From Paracoccaceae bacterium (GTDB lineage: Bacteria > Pseudomonadota > Alphaproteobacteria > Rhodobacterales > Rhodobacteraceae): a DNA stretch of 47,891 bases. The translations under genes were made by a program, and so were the position numbers. This document shows, piece after piece, positions 1 through 8,790 of this stretch. How positions within the stretch are numbered: position 1 is the first letter of the stretch; the number at the start of each line of letters is the position of its first letter. The stretch is taken from positions 1 through 47,891 of the forward strand of contig SKKS01000294.1 of the NCBI GenBank assembly GCA_007123625.1, read 5' to 3'. The notes under the pieces are model-generated. The model did no database searches and was not told the DNA's origin. It was given only the letters and a program-made list of their open reading frames with translations.

Positions 1-2
1 GG

Positions 3-929
3 TTGGGCATGGCGCCGTTCCTGATCCGCCATCCGGTGCTGCTGAACAACTGGATGCTGGCGCGCGAGGAAGCGCTTGCGCGGGTACGCGCGCAAGACGC
101 CGTGGGTGAAGCGGAATTCGAGGGATTTCAGGCAACCTTGAACGCGGCCACGGACAACGCCGCGCTGTGGTCCAGCGCGCACGACATCCAGCAGGCGAAA
201 CTGACCGATCTGCGCGACAGCCTTGCCCGGATCTCAGCCCATGTTGCACTGGGCTGGGACCGTCAGGCGCCCAATCCGTGGGATGCGCTCTGGCGCTGGG
301 GAGAGGCGAACCTGCCGCTGGAAGGGCAGGAGGCCCTTCTTGCCGCCATGTTGGAGCCGCATGGCGCCCTGATCGATGGACTGGGCGATTGCATGGACGC
401 GGACGAAGACGCTTATTTTTCCATCGACGGCGCGATGCGCGTGGGCGAACTGCGCGCGATCCTGCGCGCGCAGTATGCTTGGGCGCTTGGGGTGGATTAT
501 GCCGCGCGCGACCACTCTGCCCGGTTCTGGTATGTCTCCGAGGACAAGTTGGAGCCGCGCCTTGGCGCGCGCTTCGACGAACCGGGCGCCGGGCGCGAAT
601 TGCCGCTGGACACGGGGCGGCAGGCAGCGGCGCTTTGCGATGCCCTGACGGCGCAGCCCGATGACCTGCCGGTGGCGCATCTGCTTCTGGCCCATCCTGA
701 ACACCGCCCCGCCCTGCGCCGCGCCCAGATTACCGCCCACCATCCGTTCGCCGAAATCCGCGATAACCTGATCGCCGCCGAGATGCTGCCGATCGACCTG
801 TTGCGCTGCAAGCTGGCGTTCTTCGGAGCAACGCGGTTTGACCCGCGTTCGGACCGCTGGGTGCGGATCAGCCTGTTTCAGGGCGCGCCCTATCCCGATG
901 ACATGCAAGGGCGCGCGCATGAAGCATGA
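3..929 (+). CDS. Hypothetical protein, possibly 5'-truncated by the window edge
   Basis: An open frame of about 306-308 residues runs from the edge of the window. The frame is open to base 1-3, so the true start may lie outside; inside the window the candidates are TTG at 3 and ATG at 9. The product is acidic, apparently soluble, has no signal peptide or membrane segment, and has no motif I recognise. The sense frame has strong third-position GC bias, as in neighbouring genes, which supports it being real. Its last 11 bases overlap the start of the next gene, so the two are very probably co-transcribed and functionally linked. Function unknown. Confidence 0.7.
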   Translation: MGMAPFLIRHPVLLNNWMLAREEALARVRAQDAVGEAEFEGFQATLNAATDNAALWSSAHDIQQAKLTDLRDSLARISAHVALGWDRQAPNPWDALWRWGEANLPLEGQEALLAAMLEPHGALIDGLGDCMDADEDAYFSIDGAMRVGELRAILRAQYAWALGVDYAARDHSARFWYVSEDKLEPRLGARFDEPGAGRELPLDTGRQAAALCDALTAQPDDLPVAHLLLAHPEHRPALRRAQITAHHPFAEIRDNLIAAEMLPIDLLRCKLAFFGATRFDPRSDRWVRISLFQGAPYPDDMQGRAHEA

Positions 930-1566
930 TCCCCGGCCCAACGCCCCGCAAAGGGCCGACAGCGCCGCCGTGCATCTGTCGCTGTCCGAGATCGCGGCGC
1001 TGGCCTGGCGCGCCACGCGCGGCGCGGGCCGTGCCTGGGGCGAGGCCGAGGAAAGCGCCGAGGCCGCCTGCTGGCTGGCGCGGGCCGGGACGGACTGGGC
1101 CAGTGCACTGATCGGCGCTCTTGCCCTGTCCCCCGATACCTCGGGCTGCCCCTTGCGTGCGGGTATCGCGCTGGCCGATTTTGCGGCGCTGCCCGAGGGC
1201 GTGGCGGCGCGCGGTGCTCTCCTGACGAACCTGCGCCACCCGGCCTTCGTGCTGCCCTTCGCCGCCCGTGCCGCCACCGCGACCGGACAGGCCCTGCGGC
1301 TGGAATGGGCTGGCGCCACAGCGACCCTTGCCCCCCTGGCCGCGCCGATGGTCGAGGGCGCGATCATGGCCACAGGCCCGGTGGACGTGCGCATCGCGCC
1401 CGTTTCGTTGGCCGATCCCCTGCTCACGCAATGGCCGGCGCGCCACCACGGCACAATCGCCGCCGACCACTACGCCACCCTCAACGCACTGATGCTGCGC
1501 TTCACCGTGCCCGCTTCAGCAACATCACAGGCGGGCGCTGGCGCGCAGGGTAATGACAACGACTGA
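919..1566 (+). CDS. DUF3726-like protein of unknown function
   Basis: Predicted 215 residues from ATG 919, which overlaps the end of the upstream gene by 11 bases. The N-terminus (LSLSEIAALAWRATRGAG, then WGEAEESAEAACWLA) resembles from memory the opening of DUF3726 proteins: an 'E-I-x-x-L-x-x-x-A-x-RGAG' segment followed by 'WGxAEE'. No membrane segment or catalytic signature is visible and the biochemical role of the family is not known to me. It precedes a betaine-type ABC importer with an 85-base gap, so a link to osmolyte or methylated-amine metabolism is possible but only inferred from position. Family assignment is moderate; function is not assigned. Confidence 0.65.
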   Translation: MKHDPRPNAPQRADSAAVHLSLSEIAALAWRATRGAGRAWGEAEESAEAACWLARAGTDWASALIGALALSPDTSGCPLRAGIALADFAALPEGVAARGALLTNLRHPAFVLPFAARAATATGQALRLEWAGATATLAPLAAPMVEGAIMATGPVDVRIAPVSLADPLLTQWPARHHGTIAADHYATLNALMLRFTVPASATSQAGAGAQGNDND

Positions 1567-1651
1567 CCCAGGGATCGCCCGCTGGGCGGACCCGGAAACC
1601 GACCGAACAGAAACGACACCAAGACCAATCCACGCAACAGGGAGACCACCC

Positions 1652-2614
1652 ATGAAAAGAACACTGATCGCCACGGCCATCGCCGGATTTGCCCTGCCCA
1701 CCGCCGCCCTTGCCGATTGCGGGCGCGTTTCGGTGGCGGAAATGAACTGGGCTTCGGCCTCGATCATCACCAAGGTCACCGAGTTCCTGATGGTGCAAGG
1801 CTATGGCTGCGACGTGACGCTGGTGCCTTCGGCCACGACCACGGCCGTCACTTCGCTGGCCGAAAACAACGAACCCGATGTGGTGCCCGAACTCTGGATC
1901 AACTCGGCGCCGCTTTACACCCGGCTCGAAGCCGAAGGCCGCGTGCGCAAGGCGGCGGATGTGTTCTCGGATGGCGGCACCGAAAACTGGTATGTGCCCG
2001 ATTACCTGATCGAGGCGCACCCGGAACTGGCAACCGTCGAAGGTATCCTGGCCAACCCCGAGCTGGTGGGCGGACGTTTCCACAACTGCCCCGATGGCTG
2101 GGGCTGCCGCATCGCCAATGACAACCTGGTCATTGCCTACGACTTCGAAGGCCACGGCATGGAGGTCTTCAACCACGGGTCGGGGGAAACAATGGCTGCG
2201 GCGATGGCCTCGGCGTATGAAGACCGCGAACCTTTCTTCGGCTACATGTATGGCCCGACAGCGGTGTTGGGGCGCTATGGCATGGTGGCGGTCGACATGG
2301 GGCCGCATATCGCCGAAGTGCATGACTGCAACCAGACACCCGATTGCGCGACGCCGGGCATTTCCGCGTTCCCGGCCGCGCCGGTGCTGACCGTCGTCAC
2401 CGCCGATTTCGCCGAGCGCAACCCCGACATCTTCGATCTGGTCAGCAACATCACCTTCACCTCGCAGGAACTGAGCGAGCTGCTGGCCTGGCAGACGGAA
2501 AACAGCGCCTCGGCCGAAGAAGCCGCCGTGCACTACCTGACCACGCAGCAGGACACCTGGGGCGACTGGATCAATGACGATGCGCGCGCGCGGCTGGCGG
2601 CGCTGTTTCCATAA
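1652..2614 (+). CDS. proX: Glycine betaine/proline-type ABC transporter, substrate-binding protein
   Basis: Predicted 320 residues starting at ATG 1652, with GGAG at 1641-1644 upstream. It begins with a short Sec signal peptide (MKRTLIATAIAGFALP, Ala-x-Ala type cleavage near residue 21), so it acts in the periplasm. The mature protein has the OpuAC/ProX-type pattern: the early 'MNWASA' segment, 'NEPDVVPELWINS', and several aromatic residues (W, Y, F) of the kind that form the aromatic cage binding quaternary ammonium groups. Two Cys pairs (DGWGC, HDC..PDC) could form disulfides. Permease and ATPase genes follow directly, making a complete importer. The exact substrate (glycine betaine, proline betaine, choline) cannot be read from sequence alone. 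Confidence 0.88.
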   Translation: MKRTLIATAIAGFALPTAALADCGRVSVAEMNWASASIITKVTEFLMVQGYGCDVTLVPSATTTAVTSLAENNEPDVVPELWINSAPLYTRLEAEGRVRKAADVFSDGGTENWYVPDYLIEAHPELATVEGILANPELVGGRFHNCPDGWGCRIANDNLVIAYDFEGHGMEVFNHGSGETMAAAMASAYEDREPFFGYMYGPTAVLGRYGMVAVDMGPHIAEVHDCNQTPDCATPGISAFPAAPVLTVVTADFAERNPDIFDLVSNITFTSQELSELLAWQTENSASAEEAAVHYLTTQQDTWGDWINDDARARLAALFP

Positions 2615-2678
2615 CCCGGCGCCATGAACCCGGCCCGGCGCCGCCTGCGGGCAGCGCCGGGTGCACTGACGCGAAGGG

Positions 2679-3746
2679 ATGGGCCTGACCATGGCGACCT
2701 ATGATTTCGTTTTCGAGAGCGCCGGGCTGCGCGACTGGTGCGGCGAACCACAGCAGACCGGCCCCATGACCATGGCCGACCTGCTGGCACGGGGCGCGAC
2801 CGCGACCGACTCCACCGGTTTCGACTGGGGCAAGCTGTGGGCGCTGCCGTTCCCTTCGCTTGACGAACTCAACAAGGCCTGCGCAGCAATCCCGCGCTCA
2901 CGCGATCTGACCCGGTCGCTGGAAGCCGGGTTCCTGAACATCCGCGACAGCCTGCGCGTCGTGCTGGACCCGCTGACCCAACCGCTGAGCTGGATGCTGG
3001 AATGGGCGCTGCATATCTTTGCCGTCACGCCCTGGTGGATCATGCTGCCGCTGCTGCTGGCCGTGGTCTGGGTGGCGTCGCGGTCCTGGACACTGATTGC
3101 CTTTGTCGCCGGTGCGCTGGCGTTCCTGCTCTTTGTCGATCATTACAGCTTTGCCATGCAGACGCTGTCGATCATCTTTGTCTGCGCCTTTCTGTGCGTG
3201 TTGTTCGGCGTGCCCATCGGCATTGCCATGTCCCGAAGCGACACCATGCAACGGCTGACAATCCCGGTGCTGGACATGCTCCAGACCTTGCCGACCTTCG
3301 TGTATCTGATCCCGCTGATCTTCCTGTTCTCGGTGACCGAGCCAAAGCTATATGGCATCGCCATCATCCTTTATGCCATCGTGCCCGTGATCCGGCTGAC
3401 CGATCTGGGTATCCGGCTGGTGGACAAGGACGTGATCGAGGCCGCCGAGGCCTTTGGCATGACGCGGCACCAGAAACTGGTGCGCGTGCAGATCCCGCTG
3501 GCGCTTCCCAACATCATGGCCGGTGTGAACCAGACCATCATGATGAGCCTGGCAATGGTGGTGATCGCTTCGCTGGTGTCGGCGCCGGGGCTAGGGGTGC
3601 TGGTGCTACGCGGCATCCGCAATCTGGAACTTGGTGTGGGGCTGATGGCGGGGCTGGGGATTGTCCTGCTGGCTGTCATTCTGGACCGAGTCACCAAGGC
3701 GGCGCTGGCGCGGGTGAATGCCGCCTCCAGCGTGCCGCGGCATTGA
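2679..3746 (+). CDS. proW: Glycine betaine/proline-type ABC transporter, permease
   Basis: Predicted 355 residues (start ATG 2679, alternative ATG 2691). The first ~95 residues are hydrophilic, as in ProW, followed by about six to seven membrane helices. The cytoplasmic coupling loop typical of binding-protein-dependent permeases is visible as 'EAAEAFGMTRHQKLVRVQIPLALPNIMAG', i.e. the EAA motif with G at the expected distance, around residues 248-280. It carries the substrate across the inner membrane with ProV and ProX. It lies 64 bases after proX and 12 bases before proV in the same direction, so the three genes form one operon. Confidence 0.9.
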   Translation: MGLTMATYDFVFESAGLRDWCGEPQQTGPMTMADLLARGATATDSTGFDWGKLWALPFPSLDELNKACAAIPRSRDLTRSLEAGFLNIRDSLRVVLDPLTQPLSWMLEWALHIFAVTPWWIMLPLLLAVVWVASRSWTLIAFVAGALAFLLFVDHYSFAMQTLSIIFVCAFLCVLFGVPIGIAMSRSDTMQRLTIPVLDMLQTLPTFVYLIPLIFLFSVTEPKLYGIAIILYAIVPVIRLTDLGIRLVDKDVIEAAEAFGMTRHQKLVRVQIPLALPNIMAGVNQTIMMSLAMVVIASLVSAPGLGVLVLRGIRNLELGVGLMAGLGIVLLAVILDRVTKAALARVNAASSVPRH

Positions 3747-3758
3747 GCGGGGGCTGAC

Positions 3759-4832
3759 ATGGACCAGCAAGCCAGCATCTCCATCCGCAACCTTTACAAG
3801 GTGTTCGGGACGCAACCGCTCAAGGCGCTGGCGCATGTGCGCGCGGGCATGGGCAAGTCGGAGCTGATGGCGCAACACCGCCACGTGCTGGGTCTGCGCG
3901 ACATCAATGTCGACATGCGCGCGGGCGAGATTACGGTGATCATGGGGCTGTCCGGATCGGGCAAGTCCACGCTGATCCGCCACGTCAACCGACTGATCGA
4001 ACCGACAGCAGGCGAAATCCTTGTCAATGGCGAGAATATCCTGACCTTTGGCGAAACCCGCCTGCGGGACCTGCGCCGCAAGCAGATGTCGATGGTGTTC
4101 CAGCATTTCGCCTTGCTGCCGCACCGGACCGTGCTGGACAATGCCGGCATGGCGCGCGCCGTGCGCGGCGAAACCCGCGCGGATTATGAACGTGACGCGC
4201 GCGCATGGCTGGACCGTGTGGGGCTGGGCGGGCAGGACGGGCAATACCCGCACCAGCTTTCTGGCGGCATGCAGCAGCGCGTCGGCATCGCCCGGGCGCT
4301 GACCTCGAACGCGCCGATCATGCTGATGGACGAGGCATTTTCGGCCCTCGATCCGCTGATCCGCACCGACATGCAGGATCTGTTGCTGGAGCTGCAGCAG
4401 GAGCTGCAGAAAACCATCGTCTTCATCAGCCACGATCTGGATGAGGCGCTGAAGCTGGCAGACCATCTGGTGATCCTGAAGGATGGCATCGTCGTCCAGC
4501 AGGGCGAGCCGCAGGAGATCCTTCTGAACCCCAATGACCCCTACATCGTCGACTTCATCAGCGACATCAACCGCGCGCGGGTGCTGCGCGTGCGCTCGGT
4601 CATGGACGCCGGGATGGCGCCCCCTTCAGATCCCGCCGGGACGGTCGATGCGGATGCAACACTGGAATCGGTGATCGCGCTGTCCGGCGGGGACACGGCG
4701 CTGGTCTATACGGTCCTGCGCGACGGCAAGCAGGTCGGATATCTGGACATGCAAAAGCTGGTGCGCGCCCTGGTTCCGACACAGGCGCCGCGCACGTCCC
4801 GCAAGAAGCCCCCAACCGCAATGACCGGCTGA
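3759..4832 (+). CDS. proV: Glycine betaine/proline-type ABC transporter, ATP-binding protein
   Basis: Predicted 357 residues. Walker A (GLSGSGKST, residues 63-71), ABC signature (LSGGMQQRV, about 167-175) and Walker B with catalytic Glu (IMLMDEAFSALDP, about 187-199) are all intact, followed by the switch His in 'VFISHDLDEA'. The long N-terminal extension before Walker A is typical of the ProV/OpuAA group. The C-terminus is shorter than in E. coli ProV (about 400 residues) and appears to retain at most one CBS-like unit ('VLRDGKQVGYLDMQKLVRAL'). It powers import of the osmolyte. It is the last gene of the transporter operon; note the order binding protein-permease-ATPase, the reverse of the classical proVWX order. 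Confidence 0.92.
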   Translation: MDQQASISIRNLYKVFGTQPLKALAHVRAGMGKSELMAQHRHVLGLRDINVDMRAGEITVIMGLSGSGKSTLIRHVNRLIEPTAGEILVNGENILTFGETRLRDLRRKQMSMVFQHFALLPHRTVLDNAGMARAVRGETRADYERDARAWLDRVGLGGQDGQYPHQLSGGMQQRVGIARALTSNAPIMLMDEAFSALDPLIRTDMQDLLLELQQELQKTIVFISHDLDEALKLADHLVILKDGIVVQQGEPQEILLNPNDPYIVDFISDINRARVLRVRSVMDAGMAPPSDPAGTVDADATLESVIALSGGDTALVYTVLRDGKQVGYLDMQKLVRALVPTQAPRTSRKKPPTAMTG

Positions 4833-4842
4833 GCGGCGGACG

Positions 4843-4858
4843 CGGCATCGCCGTTGCC
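4843..4858 (+). promoter_or_regulatory. Weak candidate sigma-54 promoter before fliS
   Basis: The 16-mer CGGCATCGCCGTTGCC keeps the essential GG and GC dinucleotides at the correct spacing and the TTGC of the -12 box, but matches only 8 of the 12 fixed positions of TGGCACG-N4-TTGCA. Transcription would begin near 4869, giving a roughly 100-base leader before the chosen fliS start. Listed because every neighbouring flagellar operon has a clear sigma-54 site; this one may be chance. Confidence 0.3.
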
Positions 4859-4969
4859 GCAGCGCCGGATTTTCGGGGTCAACGCCAGACATCCTTGCCC
4901 GGGCTTACATTCGCGCACGCGCTGCCGTTCAGGAGGAATGCGACCCCACAGCATGGATGCGAGCCTCGA

Positions 4970-5374
4970 ATGAACCTGCAATACGCCCGACAGCAATACC
5001 GTCGCCACGCGCAAACCGATCCGTCGATACCAGATGACCCCCATGCCATTATCGCGCTGGTGCTGCGGGAACTGCACGGCGCCCTGGAACGGCTGTGCAT
5101 CGCCAGCGCCAACAAGACCGCGCTGCCACCGGATGCCATGGTCAAGGGGATGTCGGCGCTCTACATCCTGCAGAGCAGCCTGGACATGGACAGCGACAGG
5201 GATGTCGCGGTGCCGCTGTTTCAGGTCTATGAATTCTGTCGCCAGCAGATCATGGCCGCCTTTCGCAAGGAAGCGGGCCAGGACGCGGAGTTGGACAAGG
5301 CGCGTGACTTCGTGGGCAGCCTCAGGGATGCCTGGGCGCAGATGGACCGCACGGCGTCAGTTTCCTTAGCGTAG
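4970..5374 (+). CDS. fliS: Flagellar secretion chaperone FliS
   Basis: Predicted 134 residues from ATG 4970, the usual FliS length; the frame could extend upstream to a TTG at 4895 but the family N-terminus fits MNLQYARQQY. The recognisable FliS segment is 'MVKGMSALYILQSSLDMD..DVAVPLFQVYEFCRQQIMAA', corresponding to the helix-rich core that binds the C-terminus of flagellin and keeps it unfolded for export. FliS usually works with FliC and FliD, both encoded further along this window. It stands alone between the ABC importer and the flgL end of the rod/hook operon, overlapping flgL tail-to-tail by 9 bases. FliS is not part of the classical alphaproteobacterial flagellar set (FlaF/FlbT), which fits a Fla1-type system. 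Confidence 0.85.
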   Translation: MNLQYARQQYRRHAQTDPSIPDDPHAIIALVLRELHGALERLCIASANKTALPPDAMVKGMSALYILQSSLDMDSDRDVAVPLFQVYEFCRQQIMAAFRKEAGQDAELDKARDFVGSLRDAWAQMDRTASVSLA

Positions 5375-6622
5375 ATAGTCAAAAAGCGACCGCCCGGTGA
5401 TCTTGACAAAGCTTTGCTGGGCCGCCTGCTGGTTCAGAAGAAGACCTTGAAGGCGGGTGATCGCCTCGGCCACGTTCACATCGTGCAGGCGCGACACCGC
5501 CTGATCCAGCGTCAGGCCGGTTTCGGCGATCCGCTCCAGCCGCTTGTCCAGCGCACCGGCCAGCGCGCCCGAAGCCGCGCGCATCTCCGCCATGTGTTCG
5601 ACCGCACCTGAACTGCGCGCGACCAGCGCATGGTTGCCAAGACGCGCCGGACGCAGGGACACCGGGCCGCGCAGGACTTCGCCCGCTTCATCGAGCGCTT
5701 CAAGCTGCACCATCGGGCGTTTTGACGGGGCGTCGGCGGGGCCGGTCTGGTTGCTCAGGCTGATCTGGCCTGCGGCGACCAGCCGGATACCTGCACCGTC
5801 TGCAATGGCCGCGATACCTGTCTGCGCGTTTGCGGCATTGATCGCGGCAATCCGGTCGGCCCCGGCGTCGGCGCTCAGATCAAGTGTGATTTCTGCGCTG
5901 CCTTGCGGTCCCTCAAGCGTCAGCGCGATTTCCTGGCCCGCTCCCTGCGCCAGATCAAGCCGCCCGCGCCCCGTTGCCTGCACCGTGTCGCGGGCGGACA
6001 ACACAGGGTCCGACAGCGCCGTCACAATATCATCGAGCAGGGCAAAGACACTCTCCTGCCCGGAACCGAACGCCCGCCCGCCGGGCAGTCCGGTCTCCAG
6101 TCGCGCATGGGCTCCCATCTGCACAACGGGCGCGGCATTGTCGCCGAAGTACGCAATCCCCTGCGGTGTCGGGGCAAAGGCAGGACCCGGCGCGGTGCCG
6201 GAAAACAGCGGTCGACCTTGTTGGTCAGGGGTATTGGCGACCGCCAGAAGCGTGTTGCGCAAGGTTTCGGCCTGTACCCGGAGTGCTGCATGCGCCTCGC
6301 GTGTGAGGGTGTCGTTTCCCGCCTGAAGGGTGATGCGGTAAAGCTCGCGCACACCGTCCGACGCTTCGGCCAGCGCGGCATCGGTCAGCGCCAGCCGGTC
6401 GGCTGCAGTCCGTCCTATCGCGGTTTGCGTCGTCAGATCCGAGCGCAGGTCGCGCAGTGCCGAAAGCTCCATCGCGCGGGCTGGATCGGCGGACACGCGC
6501 GGGTCTTGCGCGCCCGTGGACAGCTGTTCGTGAAGCTGCGCGATATCGCGGTCCTGGCGGGTGAACCCGCGAATGGCCTGTTGGGCAAAAAGGGCGTCCG
6601 AGATCATGGCCTGCTCCGTCAC
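5366..6622 (-). CDS. flgL: Flagellar hook-filament junction protein FlgL (HAP3)
   Basis: Predicted 418 residues, starting at a GTG whose bases overlap the stop of flgK (GTGA), indicating translational coupling; an in-frame ATG lies five codons later. The N-terminal helix with 'LHEQLSTGAQDPRVSADPARAMELSALR' and the C-terminal 'RLHDVNVAEAITRLQGLLLNQQAAQQSFVKITGRSLFDYLR' are the flagellin-like termini shared by FlgL and flagellins; the leucine/tyrosine ending is characteristic of FlgL. It joins the hook (through FlgK) to the filament. It is the last gene of the flgB-to-flgL operon and converges on fliS with a 9-base overlap. Confidence 0.9.
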   Translation of the reverse strand: MTEQAMISDALFAQQAIRGFTRQDRDIAQLHEQLSTGAQDPRVSADPARAMELSALRDLRSDLTTQTAIGRTAADRLALTDAALAEASDGVRELYRITLQAGNDTLTREAHAALRVQAETLRNTLLAVANTPDQQGRPLFSGTAPGPAFAPTPQGIAYFGDNAAPVVQMGAHARLETGLPGGRAFGSGQESVFALLDDIVTALSDPVLSARDTVQATGRGRLDLAQGAGQEIALTLEGPQGSAEITLDLSADAGADRIAAINAANAQTGIAAIADGAGIRLVAAGQISLSNQTGPADAPSKRPMVQLEALDEAGEVLRGPVSLRPARLGNHALVARSSGAVEHMAEMRAASGALAGALDKRLERIAETGLTLDQAVSRLHDVNVAEAITRLQGLLLNQQAAQQSFVKITGRSLFDYLR

Positions 6623-8490
6623 ATCATGCGCAAAAGGGTGTCGAACAGGCTGCGCGCGATGGACAGGGCCTGCGCTGATGCCTGATAGGACTGCTGCAAC
6701 TCGACCATGCGCGCGGCCTCGACGTCCAGATCGACCGCGCCTAGGGCCGCTTCCTCGCGCTCGGCGCTTTCAAGCCGGGCCTGTGCGGTATTATTGGCGC
6801 GCTGCGCCGCTGCCGCGCGAATGCCCAGGTCGGACTGGAATCGCGCGATGTTGTCCAACAAGCCGTTTCCGCCTTCGGCGCGGCGCATGTCCGCCATGGC
6901 TTGCGCGATGTCGCCATTGCCCGACCCAGCACCGGACGGACGCAAGGTGAAGCGGTCTCCGGTCCCGGCGACCCCGCTCAGTTGCAGATCCAGCCCGCCA
7001 AGGGACACGCGGCCGTCTTCGCCAAGCGTTCCCGCGTCCAGTACCGCGCTGTCCGGGACCGTGCGCAGTTCCACCTGTCCGGTCGCGGCATCGCGCACCA
7101 CCAGATCCAGCGCATCGGGGCGCGGGGTGTCGGTGGCGCGGCTGACCTGCAAGCGCGCGACCCCCATATTGCCTCGGGCCGGGGCAACCGACAGGTCTGC
7201 AGCAGGCGCCAGCGCGCGCGGATCGGACAGCGCCAGCCGCAGGTCAGTTGCGCGCCCCGCCGTCGCCGCCAGCGTGATCCGGTCGCCATCACGCGCAGCC
7301 CCGGCCAGATCGATAGTCACGCCCGGCAGGACAAGCCGCTCGCGCCCCGAGGCAAGGATGGCGCCGTCGGCGGCGCGGGCCTGCCATACCGAGGCGTCGG
7401 CGTCAAAGACAAGATCCAGCGGGCCCTGCAGCGACTGCGGCCCCTCGGCGCGCGTCTGCACATGAATGCGCGCTGCCGTCGTGGCGGCGGGCGTGGCGGA
7501 CCATCCATCAAGGCGAAACAGGTCCTGCCCCGCCCGCCCGGACAGGTCTACCCCGCTGCGGTGCACCTGGTTCAGGCCATCGACCAGATTGCGCGCAAGC
7601 TGGTCGAATTCGCCGCGCGCCATGTCGATCGCCCCGATCCCCATCGCCAGACCGCCCAGCCGACCCGCCCCCAGCATGCGTGTGTCACGCGTGCCGCCAT
7701 CCGGCGCGGTGATTTGCAGCGTCAGCTGGTCGGGCGCGACAACGGCCAGCCGCGCAGGGCCATCGCGGTCCAACAGCACAGGCCCGGCATCGGACCCCAG
7801 CCGGATATCCGGGCGACCGTCGGCAAGCAGGTTGACCGACAACGGAAGCTGCTGCGCCAGTTCGCCCAGCAACGCGTCGCGCCGATCCGCAAGCGGGTGA
7901 TGGCCTGCGGTCTGGCGTTCGCCCATTTGGGCAATCTGGGTGTTCAGATGGTGCAGGTCTTCCAGAACCCCTTGCGCGCGCGCGGCGGCAATCCCGGCTT
8001 GCGCCACCGTGTCGCGCCGAACCTGCAACAGATCGCTCGCCGTGTCTGCGATATCCGTGGCCAGCGCCGTGGCGGTGTTCAGGGTCAGGGCGCGCGTGGT
8101 CGTGTCGGCGGGGCTGGCCGCCAGCCGCGAGAGGCTGTCGAAAAAGGCCCGCATGCGCCCGTCCAGCCCGTTTTCACCCGGGATCAGGCGGGATTCCAGC
8201 GCCTCGGCCACGCCCTGATGCGCGGCGCCGGACGCCTGGGCGCTGGATGCCATCCGCCCGCGTTCAGCCACCAGATGGTCGAAAGCGCGCCGGACTTCAG
8301 ACACGCTTACACCCTGCCCACCGGTCGGCAATGTTTGCGGTGTCGTCTGCCCGCCTGCCGCTGTCACGCTCGCGACATCGCGGCGGCGATAGCCTTCGGT
8401 GCCGACATTGGCGACATTCTCGGCGGTCACGGCCAGCGCGGTACGGCTGGCAAGCACGCCGCTGCGGGCGATATGCAGCATATCGGTCAA
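6619..8490 (-). CDS. flgK: Flagellar hook-associated protein FlgK (HAP1)
   Basis: Predicted 623 residues. The frame begins with TTG at 8490, which overlaps the flgJ stop (TTGA); an ATG three codons in (8481) is an alternative. The N-terminus 'MLHIARSGVLASRTALAVTAENVANVGTEGYRRR' is the conserved flagellar rod/hook/HAP segment (NxANxxTxGY-like), and the C-terminus 'AARMVELQQSYQASAQALSIARSLFDTLLRMM' is the matching conserved helix. It forms the first hook-filament junction ring. It sits between flgJ and flgL with 4-base overlaps on both sides. The middle of the protein is variable, as is usual for FlgK. Confidence 0.9.
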   Translation of the reverse strand: MTDMLHIARSGVLASRTALAVTAENVANVGTEGYRRRDVASVTAAGGQTTPQTLPTGGQGVSVSEVRRAFDHLVAERGRMASSAQASGAAHQGVAEALESRLIPGENGLDGRMRAFFDSLSRLAASPADTTTRALTLNTATALATDIADTASDLLQVRRDTVAQAGIAAARAQGVLEDLHHLNTQIAQMGERQTAGHHPLADRRDALLGELAQQLPLSVNLLADGRPDIRLGSDAGPVLLDRDGPARLAVVAPDQLTLQITAPDGGTRDTRMLGAGRLGGLAMGIGAIDMARGEFDQLARNLVDGLNQVHRSGVDLSGRAGQDLFRLDGWSATPAATTAARIHVQTRAEGPQSLQGPLDLVFDADASVWQARAADGAILASGRERLVLPGVTIDLAGAARDGDRITLAATAGRATDLRLALSDPRALAPAADLSVAPARGNMGVARLQVSRATDTPRPDALDLVVRDAATGQVELRTVPDSAVLDAGTLGEDGRVSLGGLDLQLSGVAGTGDRFTLRPSGAGSGNGDIAQAMADMRRAEGGNGLLDNIARFQSDLGIRAAAAQRANNTAQARLESAEREEAALGAVDLDVEAARMVELQQSYQASAQALSIARSLFDTLLRMM

Positions 8491-8780
8491 AAGCTATCCC
8501 CTTGCGGGCCGAACTGGCGGATAATGGCTTTGGCCACGCCCAGCCGCGCCTGCCCCGAAGCGTGCCTGGCGAGATGCGTGTCCAGCATGTCCTGCGCCAT
8601 GCGCACCCCCTGCGAGCTTGTCAGATCGTCGCCGGGGAGACTGGCGCGGCCACCTTTCAGCAGCTCTGTCAGAAACAGCGATTCAAACCCTTCAGCGGCG
8701 GCACGCAGGTCCTCGGGCGCAGGCCTTGGGTTGACCGGCGACAACGCCAGATGCAGCGCAGAGATCGGGGCCAAGTCCAT
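8487..8780 (-). CDS. flgJ: Single-domain FlgJ rod-binding protein without muramidase
   Basis: Predicted 97 residues, corresponding only to the N-terminal rod-capping domain of FlgJ: 'EDLRAAAEGFESLFLTELLKGGRAS' matches the conserved 'AAxxFExxFLxxLLK' segment. Enterobacterial FlgJ is about 310 residues and carries a C-terminal glucosaminidase-type domain; that half is absent here. In Rhodobacter sphaeroides such a short FlgJ works with the separate lytic enzyme SltF, and an SltF-like gene is present at 23.2-23.9 kb. The gene overlaps flgK by 4 bases and follows flgI by 10 bases. Role: scaffold for rod assembly in the periplasm. Confidence 0.87.
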   Translation of the reverse strand: MDLAPISALHLALSPVNPRPAPEDLRAAAEGFESLFLTELLKGGRASLPGDDLTSSQGVRMAQDMLDTHLARHASGQARLGVAKAIIRQFGPQGDSF

Positions 8781-8790
8781 GTTTTCCCCC

